From NCBI GenBank assembly GCA_020441605.1, contig JAGRLX010000117.1, positions 1 through 33,602 on the forward strand: a stretch of 33,602 nt of DNA, given 5' to 3'. Position numbers and translations under genes: made by a program. This DNA is from Alphaproteobacteria bacterium (GTDB lineage: Bacteria > Pseudomonadota > Alphaproteobacteria > Rhizobiales > Aestuariivirgaceae). How positions within the stretch are numbered: position 1 is the stretch's first letter; the number at the start of each line of letters is the position of its first letter. A model generated the notes under the pieces. That model did no database searches. It saw only the letters and a list, made by a program, of their open reading frames with translations, and was not told the origin of the DNA. Positions 19,163 to 27,811 of this stretch are shown here, one piece after another.

Positions 19163-19426
19163 ATGAAAGCACAGGACACCAATAAGACACTTACGCTGTC
19201 GGAAGCTGATCTTGCGCAACTCGGCGGCGGCGCGCTCGCCTATATCCGCGAGATCGGAGGCGAAGAAGCCATGAAGCTGCTCGGCAGCGAGATCGTCATT
19301 GCCCCGCGTTCGCGGCTCTTCTGCCTCTATCATGCCGATGGCACGCCGGTATCGATCTCGGACAGCCGCGAGGCAGCACTCGGAAGCGCCAGTGAACATG
19401 AGCTCATGGCCATGAGCGTGCACTGA
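19163..19426 (+). CDS. DUF1150-family small protein
   Basis: An 87-residue protein of a domain family without known function, found mainly in alphaproteobacteria and often directly after hsp20. Visible features are a polar N terminus, the segment LAQLGGGALAYIREI (about 18-32) and a hydrophobic strand SRLFCLYHADGTPVSISDSREAA. It has no signal peptide or membrane span. The four-base gap to hsp20 implies co-expression under heat shock. A role as an Hsp20 partner or regulator is inferred from context only. Confidence 0.85.
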   Translation: MKAQDTNKTLTLSEADLAQLGGGALAYIREIGGEEAMKLLGSEIVIAPRSRLFCLYHADGTPVSISDSREAALGSASEHELMAMSVH

Positions 19427-19464
19427 CTGGTGCGCCAGGCGACAATGGCAAGTCGTGATGGATT

Positions 19465-19941
19465 TCAGGCGGCGGTGGCGCTCGACGGCGTTGCCGCCGG
19501 CTCCGTCAATATGGCATAGAGGCCCTCTGCGTCTGTCGTGCCGCGCAGTTTCTCCACCACCGATGGATCCCGCAACAGCCGCGAAATCCGCGCGAGCGCC
19601 TTGAGATGATCGGCACCGGCGTGATCCGGGGCAAGCAGCACGAAGACCAGATCGACAGGCTGTCCGTCGATCGCATCGAAGTCGATGGGGACCGAGAGCC
19701 GCGCAAACAGCCCGTAGACGCGGCTCAGAGTCGGAATCTTGCCGTGGGGAATGGCTATGCCCTGACCGATGCCCGTCGAACCCAGCTTTTCGCGCGTCAA
19801 CAGGGTCTCGAAGATGATCCGATGATCGATGGCAACACGCGCCGCCATGGCCTGGGCGAGTTCGAGAAGCAATTGCTTCTTGTTCTGCGCCTTCACGTTC
19901 GGAAGCACCGCGTTGACGTCGATGATCTGGTCCAGTGTCAT
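19465..19941 (-). CDS. ptsN: nitrogen-PTS regulatory protein EIIA-Ntr
   Basis: Phosphoryl-acceptor protein of the PTS-Ntr chain, which links nitrogen and carbon state to potassium transport and other targets. The 158 residues match the family. The phosphorylated histidine is H66 in GIAIPHGKIP. The start MTLDQIIDVNAVLPNV was preferred over an upstream in-frame ATG that overlaps hpf, because it is the usual N terminus. It is the last gene of the lpt-rpoN-hpf-ptsN cluster, the standard arrangement in many proteobacteria. Confidence 0.95.
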   Translation of the reverse strand: MTLDQIIDVNAVLPNVKAQNKKQLLLELAQAMAARVAIDHRIIFETLLTREKLGSTGIGQGIAIPHGKIPTLSRVYGLFARLSVPIDFDAIDGQPVDLVFVLLAPDHAGADHLKALARISRLLRDPSVVEKLRGTTDAEGLYAILTEPAATPSSATAA

Positions 19942-19972
19942 TCGGCCTCTCCCATCAGGGTCTGGCTGTGGT

Positions 19973-20545
19973 TCAGGCTTCAGGTTTGGGGTCGACCCAG
20001 CCGATGTTGCCATCCGGCCGGCGGTAGACGACGTTCAAACGCCCGTGTCCGCCGTTGCGGAAAAGCACGAAGGGCACATTGGAAATATCGAGCTGCATGA
20101 CTGCTTCGCCGACACTGATTTCGGGCACATTCGTGCCAGTTTCGGCAACCACCACCGGATTGAGCCCGGCAGTCTCGTCTTCCTCCTCCGGCGCCGGGGA
20201 GATGACATAGCTGGCGGCTTCGAGCTGGCGCACCGGCTCGCGGCGGGCGCTGTGATGGTCCTTGAGACGCCGCTTGTAGCGCCTCAGCTGCTTTTCGAGG
20301 TGGGCGGCGGCGGCATCGAAGCTCAGATGAGCATCCTGGGCATCGCCAGTGGCCTGAAGGGTCAGCCCGGTTGCCAGATGCAGCATGCAGTCGCTGTGAA
20401 AACCGCTGCGCTGCTTCTCGATGGTGATATGTCCGTGAACGGTGCCTTCGAAATATTTCTGCCGGAGCTGCTGGAGTTTTTCGGTCACATGTTCCCTCAG
20501 AGCGTCGCCGACGTCGAGGTTCTTTCCGGTGATCTTGATCTGCAT
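19973..20545 (-). CDS. hpf: ribosome hibernation promoting factor, long form
   Basis: Binds the 30S subunit and pairs inactive ribosomes into dimers. The 190 residues place it in the long-form class. An S30AE/YfiA domain (about 1-100, starting MQIKITGKNLDVGDALREHV) is joined by an acidic linker (about 115-130) to a C-terminal dimerisation domain with VPFVLFRNGGHGRLNVVYRR. It lies 197 bases after rpoN, a longer gap than elsewhere in the cluster, and that gap holds a possible promoter and a perfect hairpin. It probably has separate stationary-phase control. Confidence 0.95.
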   Translation of the reverse strand: MQIKITGKNLDVGDALREHVTEKLQQLRQKYFEGTVHGHITIEKQRSGFHSDCMLHLATGLTLQATGDAQDAHLSFDAAAAHLEKQLRRYKRRLKDHHSARREPVRQLEAASYVISPAPEEEDETAGLNPVVVAETGTNVPEISVGEAVMQLDISNVPFVLFRNGGHGRLNVVYRRPDGNIGWVDPKPEA

Positions 20546-20569
20546 GGTCGTGGCAAATTCCTTATTCCA

Positions 20570-20588
20570 CCCATTTCATAGAAATGGG
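20570..20588 (-). promoter_or_regulatory. perfect short hairpin in the hpf leader
   Basis: CCCATTTC (20570-20577) and GAAATGGG (20581-20588) form an 8-base-pair stem with a 3-base loop, 24 bases before the hpf ATG. It could be an mRNA structure or a protein-binding dyad. Confidence 0.5.
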
Positions 20589-20708
20589 CGTCTTCTCGTC
20601 AAACGTCAACTGGCCAGCCGCGGGATGCGGAACCACCCATTGTGCTTCGTCACAAGTTTTGATGGCGGAATGGGGGTCGACCGCCGCAGCCTTCACGAAG
20701 CGGCGCGG

Positions 20709-20737
20709 ACCCTAGTCGCGGGGCAAAGTGAAGTCAA
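20709..20737 (-). promoter_or_regulatory. candidate promoter of hpf-ptsN
   Basis: On the minus strand TTGACT (20732-20737) and TAGGGT (20709-20714) are 17 bases apart, just after the rpoN stop. The -35 box is good and the -10 box is weak. Confidence 0.35.
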
Positions 20738-20742
20738 CGGCT

Positions 20743-22239
20743 TTACCGCGCCTGTGCACGGCGCTCGCGGCGGCGCTGGACGGAAGACAGAATACCCAGC
20801 GATTCCCTGTATTTCGCCACCGTTCTCCGGGCGATGTCGATTCCGGCCTGCTTGAGCAGATCGACGATCGTGTCATCGGACAGTACGGCGTCGCCTTCCC
20901 CAGCGATCAGTTCGCGTATGCGATGCCGGACCGCTTCTGCGGAATGGGCATCGCCTTCGGACTCGGCCGAGGCAATGGCGGTGGTAAAGAAATATTTGAG
21001 TTCATAGACGCCGCGAGGGGTCGCCATGTATTTGTTCGAAGTGACGCGGCTCACGGTTGATTCGTGCATCTCGATCGCTTCAGCCACCGTCTTGAGGTTG
21101 AGCGGCCGCAGATGCTGGATGCCGAGCACCAGGAAAGCATCCTGCTGGCGCACGATCTCGCGGGCAACCTTGAGGATGGTCCGGGCACGCTGGTCCAGGC
21201 TTTTCACCAGCCAGGTAGCGTTAGCCTGGCATTCCGACAGAAACAACTTGTCCTCGACCCGGGCCGCCGACTTCGAGACCTGGGCCAGATACTGGTTGTT
21301 GACCAGCACTCGCGGCAAGGTTTCGCTGTTGAGTTCCACGATCCACGATCCGTCGGGCGCGGCACGCACGATGACGTCCGGAATCACCGGCTGCACCGGC
21401 TCGGACCCGAAGGCATGGCCAGGTTTGGGGTTGAGGTGCCGCAGCTCGGCAATCATGTCCATCAGATCATCGAGATCGACCCGGCAGATATTTTTCAAGG
21501 CCGCGTAGTCACGCTTGGCCACAAGTTCCAGATGGCCGATGAGCGCAGCCATGGCCGGATCATAGCGGTTTCGGTCCTCGAGCTGCAGGCGCAGGCATTC
21601 CTTGAGGTCACGGGCGAAGACCCCCGGCGGATCGCAATCTTGTAAAGTCTTGAGCACGCGCTCGACATGGGCGGCATCCGTACCAAGCATCTCGGCCACG
21701 CTGGCCACATCTGCGGTCAGATAGCCGGCCTCGTTGATCATGCCGATCAGGTGCTGGCCGATCAACCGGTCGGCCGGGTCCGATATGGTGAGAGCAAGCT
21801 GATCGGTCAGATGTTCAGTGAGTGTCTCAGTCTTGCTGAGGGTCGCGGCGAATTCCATGCCGTCCTCATCCAGGGCCAGTCCGCCGGATCCGCGCATTGA
21901 CGACCAACCAGAATCCTGGGGGCCGAGGATTGCAGGCATGGCAGCTTCGGGCTCACCGGGAAATGGGCTGTCCGGATCGCCTGCGGCGTCGGCATAACCG
22001 TCGCGTGCCGGGCCATCGGCCGAGAGTTCGCGAACGTCCTCGGCGGCGGGCTGGGCGGCTTCGCTCTGGGCTTCCGAACGGTCATCGCGTTCCAGCAGGG
22101 GATTGCGCTCCAGCTCGGTTTCGACAAAGGCCTGGAGTTCGAAGTTCGACATCTGCAGCAGCTTGATCGCCTGCTGCAATTGCGGCGTCATGACCAGGGA
22201 TTGCCCCTGACGCAAATCCAGTCTCTGTCCCAAGGCCAT
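20743..22239 (-). CDS. rpoN: RNA polymerase sigma-54 factor
   Basis: Sigma factor for nitrogen-related and other enhancer-dependent genes, 498 residues. Region I begins MALGQRLDLRQGQSLVMTPQ with the usual QLQQAIKLLQMS helix, followed by an acidic region II. Region III includes a helix-turn-helix (VAEAIEMHESTVSRVTSNKYM) and ends with the RpoN box ARRTVAKYRE (about 470-479). An upstream TTG would add six residues, but the ATG gives the family N terminus. It starts 18 bases after lptB, in the conserved lpt-rpoN-hpf-ptsN order. Confidence 0.96.
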   Translation of the reverse strand: MALGQRLDLRQGQSLVMTPQLQQAIKLLQMSNFELQAFVETELERNPLLERDDRSEAQSEAAQPAAEDVRELSADGPARDGYADAAGDPDSPFPGEPEAAMPAILGPQDSGWSSMRGSGGLALDEDGMEFAATLSKTETLTEHLTDQLALTISDPADRLIGQHLIGMINEAGYLTADVASVAEMLGTDAAHVERVLKTLQDCDPPGVFARDLKECLRLQLEDRNRYDPAMAALIGHLELVAKRDYAALKNICRVDLDDLMDMIAELRHLNPKPGHAFGSEPVQPVIPDVIVRAAPDGSWIVELNSETLPRVLVNNQYLAQVSKSAARVEDKLFLSECQANATWLVKSLDQRARTILKVAREIVRQQDAFLVLGIQHLRPLNLKTVAEAIEMHESTVSRVTSNKYMATPRGVYELKYFFTTAIASAESEGDAHSAEAVRHRIRELIAGEGDAVLSDDTIVDLLKQAGIDIARRTVAKYRESLGILSSVQRRRERRAQAR

Positions 22240-22257
22240 GGCTAGGCCACCCCGCAA

Positions 22258-23112
22258 TCACATGCTGAAGTCGGCGCCCAGATAATAGCGCCGCACTTCC
22301 GGATTGCTGACGATTTCATCTGGCGTGCCAACGGTCAGGACCTGGCCCTCATGGATGATGAGGGCAGTGTCGATAAGTTCGAGGGTCTCTCGGACGTTGT
22401 GATCCGTAATAAGCACCCCGATTCCCCGAGCGGTGAGCTGTCGCACCAGGTTGCGAATATCACTGATCGCAATCGGGTCAATTCCGGCGAAGGGTTCGTC
22501 GAGAAGCATGTACTGGGGGTTTGCGGCAAGGGCGCGGGCGATTTCCACGCGGCGACGCTCGCCGCCAGAGAGCGCAACAGCCGGCGAATGCCGGAGATGG
22601 GAGATTGAGAACTCATCTAACAACTCACGCAACACACTGTCGCGCCGGGCTCTCGGGGTGTCGGTCAACTCGAGAACGGCACGAATGTTTTCCTCAACGG
22701 TCAAACCGCGGAAGATCGAACTCTCCTGGGGCAGATATCCGATGCCCAGCCTGGCCCTGCGATACATGGGCAGGTGGGTGATATCGACACCATCGAGACT
22801 GATCCTGCCACTGTCGGCGGCAATCAGGCCGATGATCATGTAGAACACCGTCGTCTTGCCGGCGCCATTGGGTCCGAGCAGGCCCACAGCTTCACCGCGC
22901 CTGACGGAGAGTGAAACCCCCCGCACCACCGGCCGGCGCTTGTAGGACTTGTACAATCCCTCAACCACCAACCCATCGCGCTGGGCTGCTCCAGGTGCCC
23001 TGGACTTCGCAGGCCCGGCCGGCGGATTCACGGTCCGCGCGCCATTGCCTGTCCGTACCGGCCCCCGGGCCATCCTCACGTCTTCGTCACGCGCCACGAA
23101 ACTACCATCCAA
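22258..23112 (-). CDS. lptB: LPS export ABC transporter ATPase LptB
   Basis: Cytoplasmic ATPase that drives lipopolysaccharide transport to the outer membrane with LptC, LptA and membrane partners encoded elsewhere. Walker A LLGPNGAGKTT is at residues 78-88, and the signature LSGGERRR and Walker B YMLLDEPFAGID follow. The protein is 284 residues, about 40 longer than E. coli LptB; the extra N terminus is proline- and arginine-rich. An internal ATG (codon 14) could shorten it, and neither start has a clear ribosome binding site. Confidence 0.94.
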   Translation of the reverse strand: MDGSFVARDEDVRMARGPVRTGNGARTVNPPAGPAKSRAPGAAQRDGLVVEGLYKSYKRRPVVRGVSLSVRRGEAVGLLGPNGAGKTTVFYMIIGLIAADSGRISLDGVDITHLPMYRRARLGIGYLPQESSIFRGLTVEENIRAVLELTDTPRARRDSVLRELLDEFSISHLRHSPAVALSGGERRRVEIARALAANPQYMLLDEPFAGIDPIAISDIRNLVRQLTARGIGVLITDHNVRETLELIDTALIIHEGQVLTVGTPDEIVSNPEVRRYYLGADFSM

Positions 23113-23142
23113 TAGGTTTAATTTTATCTAACCGCACCAAGG

Positions 23143-23628
23143 TCACTTGGGGAGGAAACTGCCCTTCACCCGGCCGCCGAGCATTTCCACCCGATCGGCG
23201 TCCAGATCGGCGCGCAATTCCGGTCCAGTCAGCACCGTGGCCCCCTGCACCAGCTTGACGTTGCCGGTCACAACCACCTTGTTGGTCTGCGGATTGATCT
23301 GGGCGCGGTCGCCAGTAATGGTTTCCTTCCTGGTCTTGATCACTACCGAACCGGTGGCGTCGATGTTCGTGGCATCGGTCTTGGTGGAGCCGTCGGGCTG
23401 CTTTACCTCCTCGTAGAAGACCACCATCACGTCGCTGCGCATGGTGGTGTCGCCACGAACGGCCTTCACATCTCCCTTGAAGATCGCCTTCTTCTCGGCG
23501 TCGATGATCTCCATCTGGTTGGCTTCGATATCGGTCTGCTTTGACTTCTTGGCCTCCTGGGCCAGGGCAGCGGTTGCAGTCAGGCCGAGCGCAAGCGCGG
23601 CAGAGACGATTGTCAATTTCCGGATCAT
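23143..23628 (-). CDS. lptA: LPS export periplasmic protein LptA
   Basis: Periplasmic bridge protein that carries lipopolysaccharide between the membranes, 161 residues. The signal peptide MIRKLTIVSAALALGL ends near ALA-Q (23-24). The rest is an OstA-type repeat of beta strands (for example IFKGDVKAVRGDTTMRSD and VTGNVKLVQGATVLTG). The ATG overlaps the lptC stop (ATGA) and lptB follows after 30 bases. Confidence 0.93.
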   Translation of the reverse strand: MIRKLTIVSAALALGLTATAALAQEAKKSKQTDIEANQMEIIDAEKKAIFKGDVKAVRGDTTMRSDVMVVFYEEVKQPDGSTKTDATNIDATGSVVIKTRKETITGDRAQINPQTNKVVVTGNVKLVQGATVLTGPELRADLDADRVEMLGGRVKGSFLPK

Positions 23629-24269
23629 GGTGTCTGGTTTCCTTCTTCCGCAGGGGCGCCGAAGCGCGCTGTCACGCCATTCAAGAACAGAATCCGGCTG
23701 CCGTCATCGGTTATTTGCAAGCCGTTCGACCGTATCACATTGCTGCCCATCGTGACGTCCACGGGAACGTCCGAGGTCAGATTTTTGGTTTCCACCACAA
23801 TGTGGGCTCTATCCATGCGCGCGGTGAAACGGTCGCCTTCGCTGATTTCGACATCGCCGGTGACGTCGAGTTCGCGGCTCTTGGTATCATAGAGGCCGGT
23901 CTGCGAGGTGAGAACATAGGTGGCACCGTCGGGCTTGTGGAAGGTGGCCTTGAGCTCCTCCATGTGCACCAGATTGGGCTTTTCCTCGTCCTGCCATCCC
24001 CGCCTGGCCTGCACCTCGTAGGGCTGATTCTGCCGGTCCAGCCCGGTCACGGTCGAATCACTGGCGGATATCTGCTCGGGATTATCGATCTTGGGCCGCA
24101 CGATCTCTTCGCGGGGCGCAAGGGCGGAGAACAGACCGGCCTGGACCAGGAAGGCCACCACAACCGCGAGGCCGACAAAGGCTGCAAACCAACTCAGGAA
24201 CTTCGCCACGATGGCGAAACGGACCGCACGGCTGGCCCGGCTGGCGTTGATGTCAGTGGGCGAAGACAT
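23625..24269 (-). CDS. lptC: LPS export protein LptC
   Basis: Inner-membrane-anchored LptA-like protein of 214 residues that links the LptB complex to LptA. A single membrane span lies at about residues 24-46 after a basic N terminus. The remainder is an OstA/LptC-type beta domain (for example YVLTSQTGLYDTKSRELDVTGDVEI). The start MSSPTDINASRAS overlaps the last 17 bases of rnd and has GAGGAA very close upstream. A longer open frame upstream is antisense-free but overlaps rnd coding sequence and is rejected. Confidence 0.9.
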   Translation of the reverse strand: MSSPTDINASRASRAVRFAIVAKFLSWFAAFVGLAVVVAFLVQAGLFSALAPREEIVRPKIDNPEQISASDSTVTGLDRQNQPYEVQARRGWQDEEKPNLVHMEELKATFHKPDGATYVLTSQTGLYDTKSRELDVTGDVEISEGDRFTARMDRAHIVVETKNLTSDVPVDVTMGSNVIRSNGLQITDDGSRILFLNGVTARFGAPAEEGNQTP

Positions 24270-24864
24270 CTTCCTCGGTCCAGCCTGCCAGGTCCAGGGC
24301 GGCACGGGTCGGAATGAAGCCGAAACAGGCACTGGCCATGTCGGCGCGACCCTCGCGCTCCAGCATCTGGTCGAGACGGGCCTTGAGTTCATGCAAATAG
24401 AGCACATCCTGGGCCGCATACTGCTTCTGGGCGTCGCTCAGGATATGGGCGCCCCAGTCGGAGCTCTGCTGCTGCTTGTTGAGGTCTATGCCCAGCTGTT
24501 CCTTGATCAGGTCCTTGAGCCCATGACGGTCGGTGTAGGTGCGGGTGAGCTTTGAGGCAATCTTGGTGCAATAGAGAGGTGCTGTGTCGACACCCAGATA
24601 GTGCTTGAGCACCGCAACGTCGAATCGGGCATAGTGGAAAATCTTGGTCACCGCTGGATTGCTCAGAAGCGTCTTCAGATTGGGTGAATCATAGCTGGAG
24701 CGGTCGAGTTGCACCAGATGGGCGTTGCCGTCGCCCGAGGACAGCTGCACCAGGCAGAGCTTGTCGCGGCGTGGGATCAGGCCGAGGGTTTCGGTATCGA
24801 CCGCCACCGAGGTGCCGAAATCCAATCCCGCGGGCAGGTCGCCCTTGTAAAGCTTGATGGCCAT
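24253..24864 (-). CDS. rnd: ribonuclease D, short form
   Basis: 3'-to-5' exoribonuclease that trims tRNA precursors, 203 residues. The DEDDy catalytic residues are visible: D23 and E25 (VDTET), D82 (FDVAVL), and Y149 with D153 (YAAQDVLYL). It lacks the C-terminal HRDC domains of E. coli RNase D, as usual in rhizobia. It lies 35 bases after a tRNA-Leu gene on the same strand with no terminator between. The ATG has no good ribosome binding site and overlaps the stop of an eight-codon mini-ORF (24864-24887). Confidence 0.94.
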   Translation of the reverse strand: MAIKLYKGDLPAGLDFGTSVAVDTETLGLIPRRDKLCLVQLSSGDGNAHLVQLDRSSYDSPNLKTLLSNPAVTKIFHYARFDVAVLKHYLGVDTAPLYCTKIASKLTRTYTDRHGLKDLIKEQLGIDLNKQQQSSDWGAHILSDAQKQYAAQDVLYLHELKARLDQMLEREGRADMASACFGFIPTRAALDLAGWTEEDVFAH

Positions 24865-24887
24865 CAGAGGGTCCCGCCGTAGGTCAT
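24864..24887 (-). other. mini-ORF whose stop overlaps the rnd start
   Basis: ATG ACC TAC GGC GGG ACC CTC TGA encodes MTYGGTL, and its TGA shares a base with the rnd ATG (TGATG). It lacks a clear ribosome binding site. It may be chance or may couple translation into rnd. Confidence 0.25.
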
Positions 24888-24899
24888 GACTTGAGAAGA

Positions 24900-24984
<85 letters not shown>

Positions 24985-24994
24985 TTGGGCGCGT

Positions 24995-25023
24995 CTCTTA
25001 GTGTGGCTTTCGAAGCCTGTCAA
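24995..25023 (-). promoter_or_regulatory. promoter of tRNA-Leu (and probably rnd-lpt)
   Basis: On the minus strand a perfect -35 box TTGACA (25018-25023) and TAAGAG (24995-25000) are 17 bases apart, placing the start a few bases before the tRNA. The spacer contains the dyad GGCTT-TCG-AAGCC. Confidence 0.65.
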
Positions 25024-25199
25024 CAAAACCTCTACGGCAGATGTGAGGCGGGCTTCGCAACACCCGATTCGGCGCCTCGGCGTTCAAGCTGGCCTGGGCG
25101 GCGGGACGCAGTCTTTTCCCGCCCCTTCTTCTCACCCTTTGCATCGCCAGCAACGCGGCGCTAAAAGGCCGAGCAGTTGAATCAGCAGGATGACGCATC

Positions 25200-26180
25200 G
25201 TGACCGCGCAGACCTCCAACAAACTCATCACCATCATTGGCGGCTCCGGATTTGTCGGCCGCCACATTGTCCGGGCCTTGGCCAAGCGTGGTTATCGAAT
25301 CCGGGTAGCATGCCGGAGGCCGGATCTCGCCGGCCACCTGCAGCCCTTGGGCACACCGGGGCAGATCATGCCGGTTCAGGCCAATGTGCGCTTTCCAGCC
25401 TCCCTCGCCGCCGCCTGCGACGGCGCCCACGCGGTGATCAACCTGACCGGCGTGCTCTATTCCGCCGGCGCACAGAGTTTCGATGCGGTTCATGTCTTTG
25501 GGGCCGAAGCCTGCGCCAAGGCGGCCAAAGCGGCCAAGGCACGGCTCTTCATCCAGATGTCGGCGCTTGGCGCCGACGAGAATTCCACCTCGGACTATGC
25601 GCGGAGCAAGGCGGCCGGCGAAAAGCAGGCAAGAGCGAATTTCCCCGGCACCATCGTCCTGCGGCCGTCGGTTGTGTTCGGACCCGAAGACGATTTTTTC
25701 AACCGGTTCGCGGCATTGGCCCGGTTCACGCCGGCCCTGCCTTTGATCGGCGGCGGTGAAACAAAATTCGCGCCGGTGTTCGTCGGCGACGTGGCTGAAG
25801 CCGTTGCACGGCTGGTCGATCGTGGAGAAGCGGATGGGCGGACGTATGAGCTTGGCGGTCCGGAGAGCTTGTCCTTCAAGCAGCTGATGGAGTTCACGCT
25901 CGCCACCATCGGCCGCGAGCGTCTGCTGGTGCCGGTGCCCTGGCCAATCGCCAGGATCCAAGGTCTGTTGCTCGGCTTGCTGCCCAAGCCGCTGCTCACC
26001 AGCGATCAGGTGGAACTCCTCAAGACCGACAATGTGGTCAGCGAAGAGGCCCGCCAGGAGCGCCGCACGCTGGAAGGGCTAGGCATCACGCCGCGCGGTA
26101 TCGAGGGGATCGTGCCCTCATATCTCTACCGTTACCGGAAGGCCGGTCAGTTCACCGCGCCGAGTGGTATTCCGGAATAG
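25200..26180 (+). CDS. NDUFA9-like NAD(P)-binding SDR protein
   Basis: Atypical short-chain dehydrogenase of the complex I NDUFA9 family, 326 residues. The Rossmann motif is GGSGFVG (residues 14-20), and the pair Y133 and K137 (YARSK) resembles the classical active site. The C-terminal half has LLLGLLPKPLLTSDQVELLK, typical of bacterial NDUFA9-like proteins. A role near respiratory complex I or quinones is inferred from homology; the substrate is unknown. The start is GTG with AGGA nine bases upstream; a nearby ATG is in another frame. The gene end overlaps convergent uppP by 34 bases. Confidence 0.88.
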   Translation: MTAQTSNKLITIIGGSGFVGRHIVRALAKRGYRIRVACRRPDLAGHLQPLGTPGQIMPVQANVRFPASLAAACDGAHAVINLTGVLYSAGAQSFDAVHVFGAEACAKAAKAAKARLFIQMSALGADENSTSDYARSKAAGEKQARANFPGTIVLRPSVVFGPEDDFFNRFAALARFTPALPLIGGGETKFAPVFVGDVAEAVARLVDRGEADGRTYELGGPESLSFKQLMEFTLATIGRERLLVPVPWPIARIQGLLLGLLPKPLLTSDQVELLKTDNVVSEEARQERRTLEGLGITPRGIEGIVPSYLYRYRKAGQFTAPSGIPE

Positions 26181-26971
26181 ATCAACCCAAGCAGCACCGC
26201 ACCGAGCAAGATGCGGTAGACGGCAAAGGGCAGGAAGCTGACGTGCCGCACCAGTTTCATCAGTATGGTGATGGTGCCGAGCGCCACGAAGAACGTCAGC
26301 GCCGCGGTGAGAAGCATGCCGAAACTGATGGTGTCGCCGGTGGCCACAGCATCACCGAGCTTGAGAATGCCCGCTCCGGCAATGGCCGGAATGCCGAGCA
26401 GGAAGGCAAAGCGGGCTGATTCCGGACGCTCAAAGCCAAGCGCCCTGGCCGCCGTCATGGTGATGCCCGAACGGCTGGTCCCGGGAATGATGGCGATGGC
26501 CTGTGCCACGCCGATGATCAGAGCCGGCATCAGGGTCATGTCCGACATGCGGCGAATCGACAGTCCGAAGCGGTCGCAGAGATAGAGCAGCACCCCGAAG
26601 ATGATGGCGTTCCAGGCCACGATCTCGGGCATCCCGCGGACCGAGTCCATGAAGCCAATCTTGTCGAGCACGACACCGAATATCACCGCCGGAATGGTGC
26701 CCACGACAATCAGCATGGCGAGCTTTCCCCACGCGGTCACACGCCCGCGTACAAGGTCGAGGGTCCCGGCCAGCAGGTTGACGCAATCGCGCCAGAAATA
26801 CACCACGACCGCCAGAAAGGAGCCCATGTGGACCATCACGTCGGTCAGCACGCCCTGGTCGGGCCAGTTGGTGATCCATGGCACCAGGAGAAGATGGCCG
26901 GACGAGGATATGGGCAGGAACTCGGTGATCCCTTGAATCAACGCCAGAACGACAATCTGCAGAATCAGCAT
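26147..26971 (-). CDS. uppP: undecaprenyl-diphosphate phosphatase
   Basis: Integral membrane enzyme (BacA) that recycles undecaprenyl diphosphate to the monophosphate carrier for cell wall synthesis. Overproduction of this family gives bacitracin resistance. The 274 residues include the first conserved motif QGITEFLPISSSGHL (about 13-27, with E17 and H26) and the second PGTSRSG (163-169), with multiple hydrophobic spans. It is a single gene on the minus strand whose end overlaps the preceding plus-strand gene. Confidence 0.95.
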   Translation of the reverse strand: MLILQIVVLALIQGITEFLPISSSGHLLLVPWITNWPDQGVLTDVMVHMGSFLAVVVYFWRDCVNLLAGTLDLVRGRVTAWGKLAMLIVVGTIPAVIFGVVLDKIGFMDSVRGMPEIVAWNAIIFGVLLYLCDRFGLSIRRMSDMTLMPALIIGVAQAIAIIPGTSRSGITMTAARALGFERPESARFAFLLGIPAIAGAGILKLGDAVATGDTISFGMLLTAALTFFVALGTITILMKLVRHVSFLPFAVYRILLGAVLLGLIYSGIPLGAVN

Positions 26972-27125
26972 GAAACGGCGTCTCCTTCCCCCGCACGAGG
27001 CGGCATCCGCCGCGAATCGCTTGCCGCGCTGGCCTCAGCCTCTTATATGCTGGAAAAAAGCAGGGCAATTGCGGCGAAAGGCGCCTGCTTCATGTGACAG
27101 GGTTAAGGTTCACTTACCGGAAAAG

Positions 27126-27809
27126 ATGCCGACTCTTATTCATTTCTCGCTCGACCCTTTCAGCCGCCGGATGCGCCTGGCGCTTGCGGAGTATGGCGTC
27201 GGCGTGGATCTCGTGGAAGAAACGCCATGGGATCCGAGCCACGATCTGTTTGACCTCAATCCAGCAGGTACGGTTCCAGTTTATCTGGAGGACACACGGT
27301 CGCCGGTTTCCGGCGTCGAGGCCATCGGCGAGTTCCTCGAGGAGATCAAGGGCGGAAGGGTCAGCCTCATCCCGGGCGACGCCTATGAACGGGCTGAAGT
27401 CCGCCGGCTTGCAGGCTGGTTCGACGTCAAATTCTACGCCGAAGTTTCGGAGCCGGTCGTCACCGAGAAGGTAATCCGCCGCTTCCTGCCGCGCGAAAAC
27501 GGCGGCGGCGGCCCGGACATGAACCGCATCCGCCAGGCGGCTGTGCGCCTGCGAGACCACCTCGCCTATGTCGGGCACCTCGCCGACACCCGCACATGGC
27601 TGGCCGGCGAGCACCTGTCGATCGCCGATCTTGCAGCGGCAGCGCATATTTCGGTTGCCGACTATTTCGGCGACATCCCGTGGGCAGAATTTCCATCCGC
27701 CAAGTCCTGGTATCAGCGGATCAAGTCGCGCCCCTCGTTCCGGATGCTGCTGTCCGACACGGTCCGCGGCATGGCGCCGGCCGCGACCTACGCCGATCTC
27801 GACTTCTGA
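27126..27809 (+). CDS. glutathione S-transferase family protein
   Basis: Soluble thioredoxin-fold protein of 227 residues. The N-terminal domain has SLDPFSRRMRLAL (8-20), the cis-proline motif NPAGTVPVY (45-53) and GVEAIGEFLEE (63-73), the usual glutathione-site positions. The C-terminal helical domain carries TWLAGEHLSIADLAAAAH, with the N-capping aspartate. The substrate is unknown. The ATG was chosen for the family N terminus; the frame is open upstream into the uppP region. queG starts two bases after its stop, so they are likely co-transcribed. Confidence 0.9.
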   Translation: MPTLIHFSLDPFSRRMRLALAEYGVGVDLVEETPWDPSHDLFDLNPAGTVPVYLEDTRSPVSGVEAIGEFLEEIKGGRVSLIPGDAYERAEVRRLAGWFDVKFYAEVSEPVVTEKVIRRFLPRENGGGGPDMNRIRQAAVRLRDHLAYVGHLADTRTWLAGEHLSIADLAAAAHISVADYFGDIPWAEFPSAKSWYQRIKSRPSFRMLLSDTVRGMAPAATYADLDF

Positions 27810-27811
27810 CC

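Noticed and set aside
23137..23150. CCAAG-GTCA-CTTGG hairpin at the end of lptA as a terminator
   Set aside because: Five base pairs and no T run; lptB is expected to be in the same transcript.
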